30,990 nt of DNA from Ruminococcaceae bacterium UBA1425 (GTDB taxonomy: Bacteria; Bacillota; Clostridia; Oscillospirales; Acutalibacteraceae): positions 202 through 31,191 of the forward strand of contig DCUB01000062.1 in assembly GCA_002329365.1 (NCBI GenBank), read 5' to 3'. The position numbers and the translations under genes were made by a program. Within the stretch, counting starts at the first letter, position 1, and each line of letters begins with the position of its first letter. Of this stretch, positions 14,221 through 21,411 are shown in pieces. The notes beneath the pieces were generated by a model. That model was not told the origin of the DNA. It saw only the letters and a program-made list of their open reading frames with translations, and did no database searches.

Positions 14221-15195
14221 TTACTTGATGGCTTCCGTCAAAACATTCAGGTTTTTTTCCATGATGGATAAATAGGATGCACCGTTTTTAACATCTTTTG
14301 ATGTTGTGGATTGCATGGAATCCATGGAAAGAATTTTTGCACTTTGTGCTTTGGATGTTGCAATTACGGTTTCTGCGATCTTATGGTCGGTACCTTCCAA
14401 AGTCAAAACTGCTTTAAGCCCAAGCTCGTCCACCTTTCCCGCAAGGAAAGAAATGGTTTCAAAGCTTGCTTCGCTTTCGGCAGAGCATCCGACAAATGCC
14501 GCATAATAATTCAGACCGTAATCATCCACAAGATAGCGGAAGGGGAATCTGTCACCGAACAAAACGGTTTTTTGAGAGGCAGCTTCAACCACAGCTCTAT
14601 ATTTTTCATCAAGTGCTTGAAGTTTTTGATTGTAATCCTTTGCATTTTCGGAATATACTTTTGCATTATCTTTATCTGCTTTTGCAAGTCCGTCGCTGAT
14701 AGCAGTTACGAGAATTTCCGCATTTTTCAGAGAAAGCCATACGTGCTCGTCGTATTCGGGACCTTCCTCCTCGGTTTCTCCTGCTTCTTCCTCCTCCGCT
14801 TCCATTCCCTCAACGACTTCCTCCTCTTTTACGGCGTCGCCGAGAACATCAAGCAAATTGATGACAACCATATCTTTATTGACGGATTCTTTTAACGCAT
14901 CGTCCACCCATCCGTCCGATTCACCGCCGACATAAATAAACACATCGCAGGTTGATATTTTAATAATATCGTCTGCGGCCGGCTGATAGCTGTGCAAATC
15001 GACACCGTTGTCAAGGAGCATAGTGACATCAGCATTTTCGGCTTTATCGCCTAAAATGTTCATCACCCAATCGTATTCCGGGAAAATAGTTGTTACAACA
15101 GAAAACTTCTCACTTTTTGCCTGATTTCCACCGCAGGCGGTTAATGAGCAGACAATCATAAGAATGCCGAGAACTAATGACAGTATTTTTTTCAT
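14221..15195 (-). CDS. znuA: Metal ABC transporter substrate-binding lipoprotein, ZnuA-like
   Basis: The 324-residue cluster A-I binding protein is a lipoprotein (lipobox LTAC, C21). Likely metal ligands are H68 (VDLHSYQP) and H151 (DEHVWLSLKNA). Between them is a loop of mostly Glu (about 123-150) where classical ZnuA has a His-rich loop. The third ligand region reads VLFGDRFPFRYL, with D215 where many homologues have His. It delivers metal to the permease. It is first in the order znuA, znuC, znuB, lipoprotein, with a GGAGG site before the ATG. Zn is likeliest; the ligand change makes the metal less certain. Confidence 0.88.
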   Translation of the reverse strand: MKKILSLVLGILMIVCSLTACGGNQAKSEKFSVVTTIFPEYDWVMNILGDKAENADVTMLLDNGVDLHSYQPAADDIIKISTCDVFIYVGGESDGWVDDALKESVNKDMVVINLLDVLGDAVKEEEVVEGMEAEEEEAGETEEEGPEYDEHVWLSLKNAEILVTAISDGLAKADKDNAKVYSENAKDYNQKLQALDEKYRAVVEAASQKTVLFGDRFPFRYLVDDYGLNYYAAFVGCSAESEASFETISFLAGKVDELGLKAVLTLEGTDHKIAETVIATSKAQSAKILSMDSMQSTTSKDVKNGASYLSIMEKNLNVLTEAIK

Positions 15196-15229
15196 AAAAA
15201 TAAACCTCCGAATTATATAAGAACTTAAA

Positions 15230-15271
15230 AATAGGTATAAAAATACAAGGGTATATACAATACTCCCTTGT
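15230..15271 (-). terminator. Terminator between the small Cys-rich gene and znuA
   Basis: ACAAGGG (15245-15251) pairs with CCCTTGT (15265-15271), followed on the minus strand by an AT-rich tract with runs of T. It would end or attenuate the fur transcript before the transporter operon. Confidence 0.65.
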
Positions 15272-15285
15272 AATCCCGTTCTTAT

Positions 15286-15582
15286 TTAATCCGAAAGTTT
15301 TACCTTAAGCGATACCAAAGAATCCGTCAGCGATGCAAGACGGACAGAGCATGGTGAAACTGCGGTTAAAGACAATGACAGAGCAGTAACACCGATTTCA
15401 AATCCAGCAAGCCCTATTGTTTTTAATGTGTTTTCGCAAATACTTATCTGATAACAAATAGGACAGTCTTCACCGATACAAATATGGTTCGACTCCGCTA
15501 CTATAAAACAAACGGAAAAGAGCATAACAATAACAAACGCAACTGCCAAAATGCTGGCAAGAATCCGATTTTTCTTTGTCAT
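15286..15582 (-). CDS. Small membrane protein with H-x-C-x-G-E-x-C-P-x-C motif
   Basis: I do not recognise a named family. The 98-residue protein has an N-terminal membrane segment (about 8-28), a short loop with NHICIGEDCPICYQISICENTL (four Cys, one His, two acidic residues), and a second hydrophobic segment (about 54-75). The loop looks like a metal site. I chose the ATG at 15582, with AAGGA 7 nt upstream. It lies 22 nt after the Fur-family gene and before the zinc transporter genes, so a role in metal handling is a fair guess but not shown. Confidence 0.65.
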   Translation of the reverse strand: MTKKNRILASILAVAFVIVMLFSVCFIVAESNHICIGEDCPICYQISICENTLKTIGLAGFEIGVTALSLSLTAVSPCSVRLASLTDSLVSLKVKLSD

Positions 15583-15604
15583 ACTCCGTTCCTTCTTTCT
15601 TTGT

Positions 15605-15988
15605 TTATTTTTGACAGGACTCGCAAATCCCGTACAGTATGGTTTCTGTTTTATCCACCTTGAATTTTTTGTGTTCAAGCGCATTCCGCATCAGTATTTC
15701 CGTATCGTCTATCGGCATATGTGCGGTTTTTCCGCACTGTTTGCATTTTAGGTGAATGTATTCCCGACAACCGTCGGACTTTGTGTATGTATAGAAGGAT
15801 TTACTGCTTCCGCTTTTGGAACACCGCATAATCAGCCCTTTTTCTTCCAATTTGGAAAGATTTCGATAAATTGCGCTGATACTCACATTCGTAAGCATTC
15901 CCTGAATATCTTTTGCGGAATACATTTCATGAGGGTGCTCGGCAAATAAATTCTGCATTAGTTTTCTTTGCTCGGTTTGATAATTCAT
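15605..15988 (-). CDS. Fur-family metalloregulator, Zur- or PerR-like
   Basis: The 127-residue Fur-family protein has a winged helix (about 8-55; MLTNVSISAIYRNLSKLEEKGLI) and a dimerization domain with two structural Zn motifs, CKQC (C82, C85) and CESC (C122, C125). It would repress genes when metal is plentiful. Position next to the Zn-type transporter suggests Zur. A 9-5-9 palindrome lies at its own transcription start, so it probably represses itself. I found no second copy of the palindrome before znuA, so control may act by read-through. Confidence 0.87.
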   Translation of the reverse strand: MNYQTEQRKLMQNLFAEHPHEMYSAKDIQGMLTNVSISAIYRNLSKLEEKGLIMRCSKSGSSKSFYTYTKSDGCREYIHLKCKQCGKTAHMPIDDTEILMRNALEHKKFKVDKTETILYGICESCQK

Positions 15989-16005
15989 TTAGCACTATCC
16001 TCCTG

Positions 16006-16028
16006 AATTTGCGACATTTTCGCAAATT
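16006..16028 (-). promoter_or_regulatory. Fur-type operator at the fur-like gene
   Basis: AATTTGCGA-N5-TCGCAAATT is a perfect palindrome with 9-bp arms. It sits immediately downstream of the -10 box, over the expected transcription start. Length and position fit a Fur-family operator, although the sequence differs from the classical Zur box of Bacillus. Confidence 0.75.
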
Positions 16029-16057
16029 ATTATACTACACTCTAAGTGAAAAGTCAA
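16029..16057 (-). promoter_or_regulatory. Promoter of the fur-like gene
   Basis: On the minus strand TTGACT (16052-16057), a 17-nt spacer and TATAAT (16029-16034). It is a near-consensus promoter that runs directly into the palindromic operator. Confidence 0.85.
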
Positions 16058-16067
16058 TAAGAACAGG

Positions 16068-16102
16068 AAAAGAGCAGCGAGAAAAACACTCACTGCTCTT
16101 TT
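16068..16102 (-). terminator. Terminator after mrp
   Basis: AAAAGAGCAGTGAG and CTCGCTGCTCTTTT form a stem with T runs on either strand. It is located just after the mrp stop and before the fur promoter. Confidence 0.8.
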
Positions 16103-16104
16103 GA

Positions 16105-16935
16105 TCAAATTGATTCCAACAAATCCGCGATATTCTCAAGCCAGGGAGTATCCAATGATTCCACACAACCGTCATCACAGGCAGCCGAAATTGCCGGATC
16201 ATTTGGCAGACGAGCGAAATTTACGATATCCGAACGTTTCGCAATCTCTTCCAAATGACTTTCGCCAAAGATGTGATGCTCTTTACCGCAGGTGTCGCAC
16301 TTGAAATAACTCATGTTTTCAATAATTCCCAGCACCGAAACATTCATCATTTTTGCCATTTTCACTGCTTTTTCAACAATCATGCCAACAAGCTCCTGCG
16401 GAGAAGTCACGATCAGTATACCATCCAGCGGCAGGGATTGAAAAACAGTCAGCGGTACATCACCTGTTCCCGGAGGCATATCAACAAACATAAAATCTAC
16501 TTCGCCCCATTTGACATCCGACCAAAACTGTTTGACGGTACCCACAAGAATCGGACCGCGCCATACTACGGGATCTGTTTCGTTGGGCAACAGCAAATTA
16601 AGTGATACAAGCTTAATACCGGTTTTGCTTTCAGCAGGAATTATTTTTTCATTATCAGCCTCCAATTGGCTGTGAATACCAAAGGATTTTGGTATTGACG
16701 GTCCGGTAATGTCCGCATCTAAGATGGCTACATTATGACCGCGGCGGCGCATTAACGAACTCATCAGCGATGTCACAAGTGATTTGCCGACGCCGCCTTT
16801 TCCGCTTACTATGCCAATGACTTTCTTTATATGGCTTTCAGCGTTTGCCGGAGCGGAAAAGTCCTGTTTTTCACCGTTACGGCTTGAACATACTTCACTG
16901 CAATTATTACAATCATGATTACAATTCTCACTCAT
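16105..16935 (-). CDS. mrp: Mrp/NBP35-family Fe-S carrier ATPase
   Basis: The 276-residue P-loop protein of the Mrp/ApbC/NBP35 group has the deviant Walker A SGKGGVGKS (44-52), switch motif DADITGPSIP and VDMPPGTGDVPLT. An N-terminal Cys cluster (CNHDCNNCSEVC, residues 5-16) and CDTCG (about 215-218) are likely Fe-S ligands. It assembles or transfers 4Fe-4S clusters. I chose the ATG at 16935 with AGGAG 9 nt upstream; a longer frame overlaps the upstream gene. It lies 17 nt after the DUF134-NifX fusion gene, a common pairing in anaerobes. Confidence 0.9.
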   Translation of the reverse strand: MSENCNHDCNNCSEVCSSRNGEKQDFSAPANAESHIKKVIGIVSGKGGVGKSLVTSLMSSLMRRRGHNVAILDADITGPSIPKSFGIHSQLEADNEKIIPAESKTGIKLVSLNLLLPNETDPVVWRGPILVGTVKQFWSDVKWGEVDFMFVDMPPGTGDVPLTVFQSLPLDGILIVTSPQELVGMIVEKAVKMAKMMNVSVLGIIENMSYFKCDTCGKEHHIFGESHLEEIAKRSDIVNFARLPNDPAISAACDDGCVESLDTPWLENIADLLESI

Positions 16936-16952
16936 AATAAAATGCTCCTGCT

Positions 16953-17675
16953 TTAATTGTGATGGCACTCGTGATTTCCGCAACCGTGTTCACCGCATTG
17001 ATGTTCTTCACCGTGATGGTGGTCGCAGGTCGCATTTGTAATCTGTTGCAGATTTCCGGCAATCAGACACTTTACGGCTTCGTCTGCGTTGCCGCTGATA
17101 CCGGCATACAGTTTGATTCCCGCTTCCGCAAGTGCCATCTGTGCACCGCCGCCAATACCGCCGCAGATTAAAATATCTGCTTCTGACTGCTTCAAAAAGC
17201 CGGCAAGTGCGCCGTGTCCCTGACCGTTGGTGTCAACGACCTGCTCTTTTACAATCGTTCCGTTTTCCACATCGAACAGTTTGAACTGCTCCGTGTGACC
17301 GAAGTGCTGAAATACCTCTCCGTTTTCATAAGTTACTGCGATTCTCATACAATTACTCCCTTTCTTTGAGACGCTGATTTGCGTTTTTTCTTCATAAAAC
17401 CGATAATTGCCACCCGATATTCGGATTCGCTTTCCGTTTACAAGTGCATCTGCTATCTTTTTTCTTGCACAATCATAGATGGATGTGATAGTTGTTCGTG
17501 CCACCTGCATCTCATTTGCGGATTCTTCCTGCGTCTTTCCAAGCCAATCAATCAGACGAATGACTTCAAATTCATCCAACGAAAGAACAACACTCTCGGC
17601 GGAACCGTCATCTGGCGAAAAGCTCCAATAATCGGGATAGCCGCATATTCGCCTGCATTTCTGCGGTCTTGGCAT
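16953..17675 (-). CDS. DUF134 and NifX/NifB-type fusion protein with His/Cys-rich tail
   Basis: A 240-residue fusion. Residues 1-95 are DUF134 (MPRPQKCRRICGYPDYWSF, with a helix-turn-helix at TQEESANEMQVARTTITSIYD). Residues 109-215 are a dinitrogenase FeMo-cofactor-binding (NifX/NifB) domain (MRIAVTYENGEVFQHFGHTEQF, DILICGGIGGGAQMAL). The tail (217-240) has nine His and four Cys. In many genomes the two domains are separate adjacent genes; no nif genes are present here. It probably binds DNA and an Fe-S or metal ligand, working with Mrp. GGAG lies 8 nt before the ATG. Confidence 0.85.
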   Translation of the reverse strand: MPRPQKCRRICGYPDYWSFSPDDGSAESVVLSLDEFEVIRLIDWLGKTQEESANEMQVARTTITSIYDCARKKIADALVNGKRIRISGGNYRFYEEKTQISVSKKGSNCMRIAVTYENGEVFQHFGHTEQFKLFDVENGTIVKEQVVDTNGQGHGALAGFLKQSEADILICGGIGGGAQMALAEAGIKLYAGISGNADEAVKCLIAGNLQQITNATCDHHHGEEHQCGEHGCGNHECHHN

Positions 17676-17687
17676 TCAATCATCTCC

Positions 17688-17738
17688 GTTTCTGACTTAT
17701 GTCGGATATGGTATAACACGGTTTCTGACAAATGTCAA
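17688..17738 (-). promoter_or_regulatory. Promoter of the DUF134-NifX/mrp operon, with direct repeats
   Basis: On the minus strand TTGACA (17733-17738), a 17-nt spacer and TATACC (17710-17715). GTCAGAAAC occurs twice on this strand (17721-17729 and 17688-17696), 33 bp apart. One copy is in the spacer and the other just downstream of the start. This is a likely site for a regulator, possibly the DUF134 protein itself. Confidence 0.7.
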
Positions 17739-17791
17739 TAATATAGACAGATTTTATCGCGGAATTTTGAATTATATACTTGTATCAAAAA

Positions 17792-17812
17792 GGTTCAAAT
17801 CCCGTCGGGCGA
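17792..17812 (+). repeat. tRNA 3'-end remnant (T loop to acceptor)
   Basis: GGTTCAAATCCCGTCGGGCGA has the form of a tRNA T-loop, T-stem 3' strand and acceptor 3' strand. Bases before GGTTC cannot pair with CCCGT, so the rest of a tRNA is absent. Such 3' fragments are typical att cores left by integrated elements. Confidence 0.5.
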
Positions 17813-17932
17813 ACACATTTTGCGTTCCTTAGCATCCGTAAAGAAACGCGAAAAATACACCAGCATACACAATCGTTTATATGGCTCTCGCACATTCATC
17901 ATCCCGTCAATTTTTATTGTTGTTTTAATCAT
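17795..17932 (-). pseudogene. Remnant of a heavy-metal-associated (HMA) chaperone gene
   Basis: A good site (AGGAG) precedes an ATG at 17932 and the reading MIKTTIKIDGMM, the start of a CopZ-like metal-binding domain. The expected CxxC is missing in this frame. In another frame the DNA continues MCESHIND, as expected of the family, so about 5 nt (TGCGG) seem to be lost at the CxxC. After IND, homology ends and unrelated sequence runs into the tRNA fragment. It is therefore frame-shifted and truncated. It lies just downstream of the feo operon, a usual place for such chaperones. Confidence 0.6.
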
Positions 17933-17943
17933 TGTATTTCTCC

Positions 17944-17977
17944 TAAAAAACTGAGGAGACGCCAACGCACCTCCTCC
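17944..17977 (-). terminator. Terminator of the feo operon
   Basis: GAGGAG and CTCCTC pair around a 12-nt loop and are followed on the minus strand by AGTTTTTTAG. It lies 9 nt after the FeoB-associated gene. Confidence 0.75.
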
Positions 17978-17985
17978 GCATAATG

Positions 17986-18156
17986 TTACTTGGAATGGCA
18001 GGAGCCGCACATTGCACAGTGAGCGCAGTTACCGCCACAGGTGGATTTGCCCTGCTTTTTATCTTTTCTCATTTTTATTACGACAAGGGATACAACGGCA
18101 ATCAGAATCGCCGAAACAAGAATTGTTCCCCCGTTTGCTGCAAGCCATGCGAACAT
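17986..18156 (-). CDS. FeoB-associated Cys-rich membrane protein
   Basis: A 56-residue protein: short N-terminus, one membrane segment (about 10-28, TILVSAILIAVVVSLVVI-like), a Lys-rich stretch, and a tail with C40, C44, C47, C50 and C53 (CGGNCAHCAMCGSC). This is the FeoB-associated Cys-rich family found after feoB in Firmicutes, thought to help iron uptake as FeoC does in other bacteria. It starts 17 nt after feoB, with AAAGGAG 8 nt before the ATG. The Cys tail may bind iron or an Fe-S cluster. Confidence 0.9.
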   Translation of the reverse strand: MFAWLAANGGTILVSAILIAVVSLVVIKMRKDKKQGKSTCGGNCAHCAMCGSCHSK

Positions 18157-18173
18157 AGTATCGACTCCTTTCT

Positions 18174-20559
18174 TTATGCGAGTTTGGTAGCTTCTTTATA
18201 TTTCTTAAAGAAGAGCATATAAATCATGAAGCAAAGTGCCGCAAGTGCAAAAATCAAGCCAACAACGTTGAGATTGCCCGTAAAAGCACCGCCGAACTGA
18301 TTTATCATCAGCGCAATCAGGTAAGCAAATCCGCACTGATAACCAATAGCAAACCATGTCCATTTTGCATTATTCATCTCACGTCTGATAGCGCCGATTG
18401 CCGCAAAGCACGGAGCGCAAAGCAGATTGAAAACCAGGAAGGAATATCCTGTCACAGGAGTAAATGCCTGTGAAAGAGCTTCCCAGGCAGTCAGCTCTCC
18501 GCTTCCATAGAAAATGCCCATGGTACCGACCAAGTTTTCCTTGGCAATCAGACCGGTGATGGAACCGACAGCAGCCTGCCATGTACCCCATCCGAGAGGA
18601 GCGAAAATCCATGCGATAGCTCGTCCGAAGTAAGCGAGAAGTGAAAGCTCCAGCTCTTCACTTTCAAGAAGACGGAAATTGCCGTCCACGAAGCCGAAAT
18701 TGCTGAGTGCCCAGACAACCATGGTGGAAAGAAGAACAATGGTGCCTGCTTTTTTAATAAACGACCAGCCGCGCTCCCACATAGAGCGTAGAACATTGGA
18801 AAAAGTCGGCCAGCGGTATGCAGGAAGCTCCATAACGAACGGAGCAGGGTCGCCTGCGAACATCTTTGTCTTTTTTAGGATAATACCGGAGATAATGATG
18901 GATGCCATTCCGACAAAATATGCGGATGTGGCAACCCAGGCCGAGCCATGGAAGATAGCGCCGGAAATCATGGCGATGATCGGGAGCTTTGCGCTACACG
19001 GAATAAAGGTGGTGGTCATTATCGTCATACGGCGGTCACGCTCATTTTCAATTGTACGGCTTGCCATAATGCCGGGGACACCGCATCCCGTACCGATAAG
19101 CATCGGGATAAAGGATTTGCCGGAAAGACCGAACTTACGGAATACTCTGTCAAGTACAAATGCAATTCGCGCCATATAGCCACATGCCTCGAGGAATGCG
19201 GGCATAAGAAACAGAACAAGCATCTGAGGAAGGAATCCGAGTACGGCACCGACACCGGCGACAATGCCGTTGAGAATCATTCCTTTCAGCCAATCGGCGG
19301 TATGAATCGCGTCAAGGCCCTTTTCAGCAAGTGCCGGAATGCTCGGAATCCAGATTCCGTAATCGGCAGGATCCGGTTCGTCACCGATTTCTTCAAGCGT
19401 TTTCTTTGCGTTTTCATAATCGGTGATCGATGCGCTGACTTCACTGACTTCAAGCGTTTCATCGTCTTCGACCGTATATGTGAAATCACCTGTCGGGGCA
19501 GTACCGTTTTCTTCAATGTAAGAGTCATATCCATCCACGACAGCGGAAGCTCCGGCATAGTTCTCGGCAATTTCTGTATAACCGCCGTCGTTGAACAGAT
19601 GGAAACCTTCGTCAAACACCTTATCGTTGACAAAGTCGGTTGCAGGAGTTCCGATAGCTACCATGGAAATCCAATAAACAAGGAACATAATCAGCGCGAA
19701 AATCGGTAGACCGAGCCAGCGGTTCGTTACGACCTTATCTATTTTATCGGAACTGGAAAGAGCTCCTGCATTTTTCTTTTTATAGCAGGATTTGAGAATT
19801 TCAGCTATGTAAATATAACGCTCGTTTGTAATAATACTTTCGGAATCATCATCGAGTTCTGTCTCTGCGGCTTTAATATCACTTTCAATGTGAGTGAGCT
19901 TGTCAGCAGGAATATTTAACTGAGAAAGCACCTTGTCATCACGCTCAAAGACTTTAATGGCATACCATCTCTGCTGTTCATCGGGAAGATTGTGTAATGC
20001 GGCTTCCTCGATATGTGCAATGGCGTGCTCAACAGGCCCGGAAAAGGTATGTTGCGGCACGGTTTTGCCGTTCTTTGCGGCTTCGATTGCCGCCTCTGCC
20101 GCTTCCGCAATGCCGGTTTCTTTGAGTGCGGAAATTTCGACGATTTTACAGCCGAGTTTTTTTTGAAAGCTGTGCGGTGTCGATTTTGTCACCGTTTTTA
20201 CGGACAACATCCATCATATTGATTGCCAAAACGACCGGAATACCAAGCTCGGTCAACTGTGTGGTAAGGTAAAGATTTCTCTCCAGATTCGTGCCGTCGA
20301 TGATGTTGAGAATAGCGTCCGGCCGTTCTCCGATCAGATAGTTTCTCGCCACCACTTCTTCGAGCGTATAGGGCGAGAGCGAGTAAATACCGGGAAGGTC
20401 GGTGATAATAACCCCGTCGTGTTTTTTCAGTTTACCTTCCTTCTTTTCAACTGTTACACCCGGCCAGTTGCCGACAAACTGATTTGAGCCGGTCAGTGCG
20501 TTAAACAATGTGGTTTTTCCTGCGTTCGGGTTTCCCGCAAGAGCAATTCTTAATTCCAT
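18174..20559 (-). pseudogene. feoB: Ferrous iron transporter FeoB, single-base frameshift
   Basis: Two frames together encode a full FeoB of about 794 residues. The first (20559-20146) has the G-protein motifs G1 GNPNAGKTT, G3 DLPGIYSL and G4 NMMD, up to LSKK. The second continues with LGCKIVE, G5 SALKETG, and the membrane domain with gate motifs GTGCGVPGIMASRT and CAPCFAAIGAIRRE. The frames join at a run of eight A (20157-20164 on +, as T); seven would restore one reading frame. All other parts look conserved, so the change is recent, a sequencing error, or corrected by slippage. FeoB takes up Fe(II) under anoxic conditions. Order: feoA, feoA, feoB, Cys-rich partner. Confidence 0.92.
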
Positions 20560-20593
20560 GATGATTTCCTTTCTGCGTATAAAACGCTTTGAG

Positions 20594-20613
20594 CGGTTAG
20601 TCTTCGCTAACCG
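20594..20613 (-). promoter_or_regulatory. DtxR-type operator before feoB
   Basis: CGGTTAG-N6-CTAACCG, with the same GGTTAG-N6-CTAACC arms as the sites in the feoA/dtxR intergenic region. It lies in the 94-bp gap between feoA and feoB and suggests a second iron-controlled promoter or a roadblock site. Confidence 0.75.
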
Positions 20614-20653
20614 TAGCCTGAAAAAATATGGGGATTTTCCCCGTGTGAGTTTC

Positions 20654-20875
20654 TTACTCGACCTCGATCATTTCGGTATCCGCTTTGCGAAGCGACAGTT
20701 CATAGTTGCGTACAGTCACTTCAATCGGATCACCGAGCGGCGCAACCTTACGGACATAGACGGACGTTCCTTTGGTAATGCCCATATCCATAATTCTGCG
20801 TTTGACGGCTCCCTCGCCGTGGAGCTTCACGACCGTAACGGTTTCTCCGACCTTGACATCTCTGAGCGTTTTCAC
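20654..20875 (-). CDS. feoA: FeoA-like protein (second copy)
   Basis: The 73-residue SH3-like domain protein has MKTLRDVKVGETVTVVKLHG, RRIMDMGITKGTSVYVRKVAPLGDP and VRNYELSLRKADTEMIEVE, all matching the FeoA family. FeoA is a small cytoplasmic protein that supports FeoB activity. It follows the first feoA by 23 nt and has an AGGAGG-like site upstream. Two FeoA copies before one FeoB are common in Firmicutes. Confidence 0.93.
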   Translation of the reverse strand: MKTLRDVKVGETVTVVKLHGEGAVKRRIMDMGITKGTSVYVRKVAPLGDPIEVTVRNYELSLRKADTEMIEVE

Positions 20876-20898
20876 TTTTTATTCCTCCTTAAAATGAT

Positions 20899-21111
20899 TT
20901 ACACCATAATTTTTCTCGCCAGTTCATCGCTGAGAGCGACGCGGGATTCCTTGACCTTGACAATCACATTCCCGCCGAGCATACTGACGATTTGTACCTC
21001 GCCGCCGACATTGAAGCCGAGGTTTTCGAGGTGCTTTTTCACTTCGGGTGTACCGCCGATCTTCTTGATAATCTGCGATTCCCCAATGTCTGCAAAGTTG
21101 AGAGGCATCAT
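20899..21111 (-). CDS. feoA: FeoA-like protein (first copy)
   Basis: The 70-residue FeoA family protein reads MMPLNFADIGESQIIKKIGG, then HLENLGFNVGGEVQIVSMLGGNVIVKVKESRVALSDELARKIMV. It differs clearly from the second copy, so they are old paralogues and not a recent duplication. AGGAGG lies 7 nt before the ATG at 21111. It is the first gene of the feo operon, driven by a consensus promoter filled with DtxR-type operators. Confidence 0.93.
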   Translation of the reverse strand: MMPLNFADIGESQIIKKIGGTPEVKKHLENLGFNVGGEVQIVSMLGGNVIVKVKESRVALSDELARKIMV

Positions 21112-21131
21112 TTATCTTCCTCCTATCAGCA

Positions 21132-21149
21132 GGTTAGCATTTGCTAACC
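21132..21149. promoter_or_regulatory. DtxR-type operator 1
   Basis: GGTTAGCATTTGCTAACC is a perfect GGTTAG-N6-CTAACC palindrome in the 5' untranslated part of the feo transcript. Confidence 0.85.
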
Positions 21150-21166
21150 ACAAGTCAAAAAATATC

Positions 21167-21184
21167 GGTTAGCATTGCCTAACC
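21167..21184. promoter_or_regulatory. DtxR-type operator 2
   Basis: GGTTAGCATTGCCTAACC, the same arms as site 1 with a different spacer, located 35 bp from it and just downstream of the feo start point. Confidence 0.85.
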
Positions 21185-21191
21185 ACATAAT

Positions 21192-21220
21192 ATTATAGTT
21201 AGCAACCGCTAATCTGTCAA
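21192..21220 (-). promoter_or_regulatory. Promoter of the feo operon, with operator 3 in the spacer
   Basis: On the minus strand TTGACA (21215-21220), exactly 17 nt, and TATAAT (21192-21197): a perfect consensus promoter. The spacer is filled by the imperfect operator AGTTAG-N6-CTAATC (21197-21214). A bound repressor would directly exclude RNA polymerase. Confidence 0.9.
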
Positions 21221-21266
21221 GGGGTTTTACAAAAAAATATACTTTTCGTTTGTTTTTACGAAAGAC

Positions 21267-21284
21267 GGTTAGCATTTGCTAACC
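21267..21284. promoter_or_regulatory. DtxR-type operator 4
   Basis: GGTTAGCATTTGCTAACC, identical to site 1 over 18 bp. It lies between the two divergent promoters. Confidence 0.8.
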
Positions 21285-21352
21285 TCTGTTGTGCATTTTA
21301 TCCAATCGAAATATAACGGTAAATAAAAGCGAATTGTTTTTCTTAAAATCTA

Positions 21353-21391
21353 TTGAAAAAATGCGCATTTTGTGGTATGCTATTGCTAACC
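21353..21391 (+). promoter_or_regulatory. Promoter of the dtxR-like gene with overlapping half-site
   Basis: TTGAAA (21353-21358), 17 nt, TATGCT (21376-21381). A degenerate operator with a good right arm, GGTATG-N6-CTAACC (21374-21391), covers the -10 box and start point. The gene is therefore probably autoregulated, more weakly than feo. Confidence 0.7.
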
Positions 21392-21411
21392 TAAAGTCGG
21401 AGGTGAACAGA

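Noticed and set aside
15205..15220. TATAAT directly before the znuA ribosome binding site as a promoter
   Set aside because: The start point would fall within the ribosome binding site and the -35 is poor, so read-through or another promoter is likelier.
18948..19709. 253-residue + strand frame within feoB
   Set aside because: Shadow of the FeoB membrane domain.
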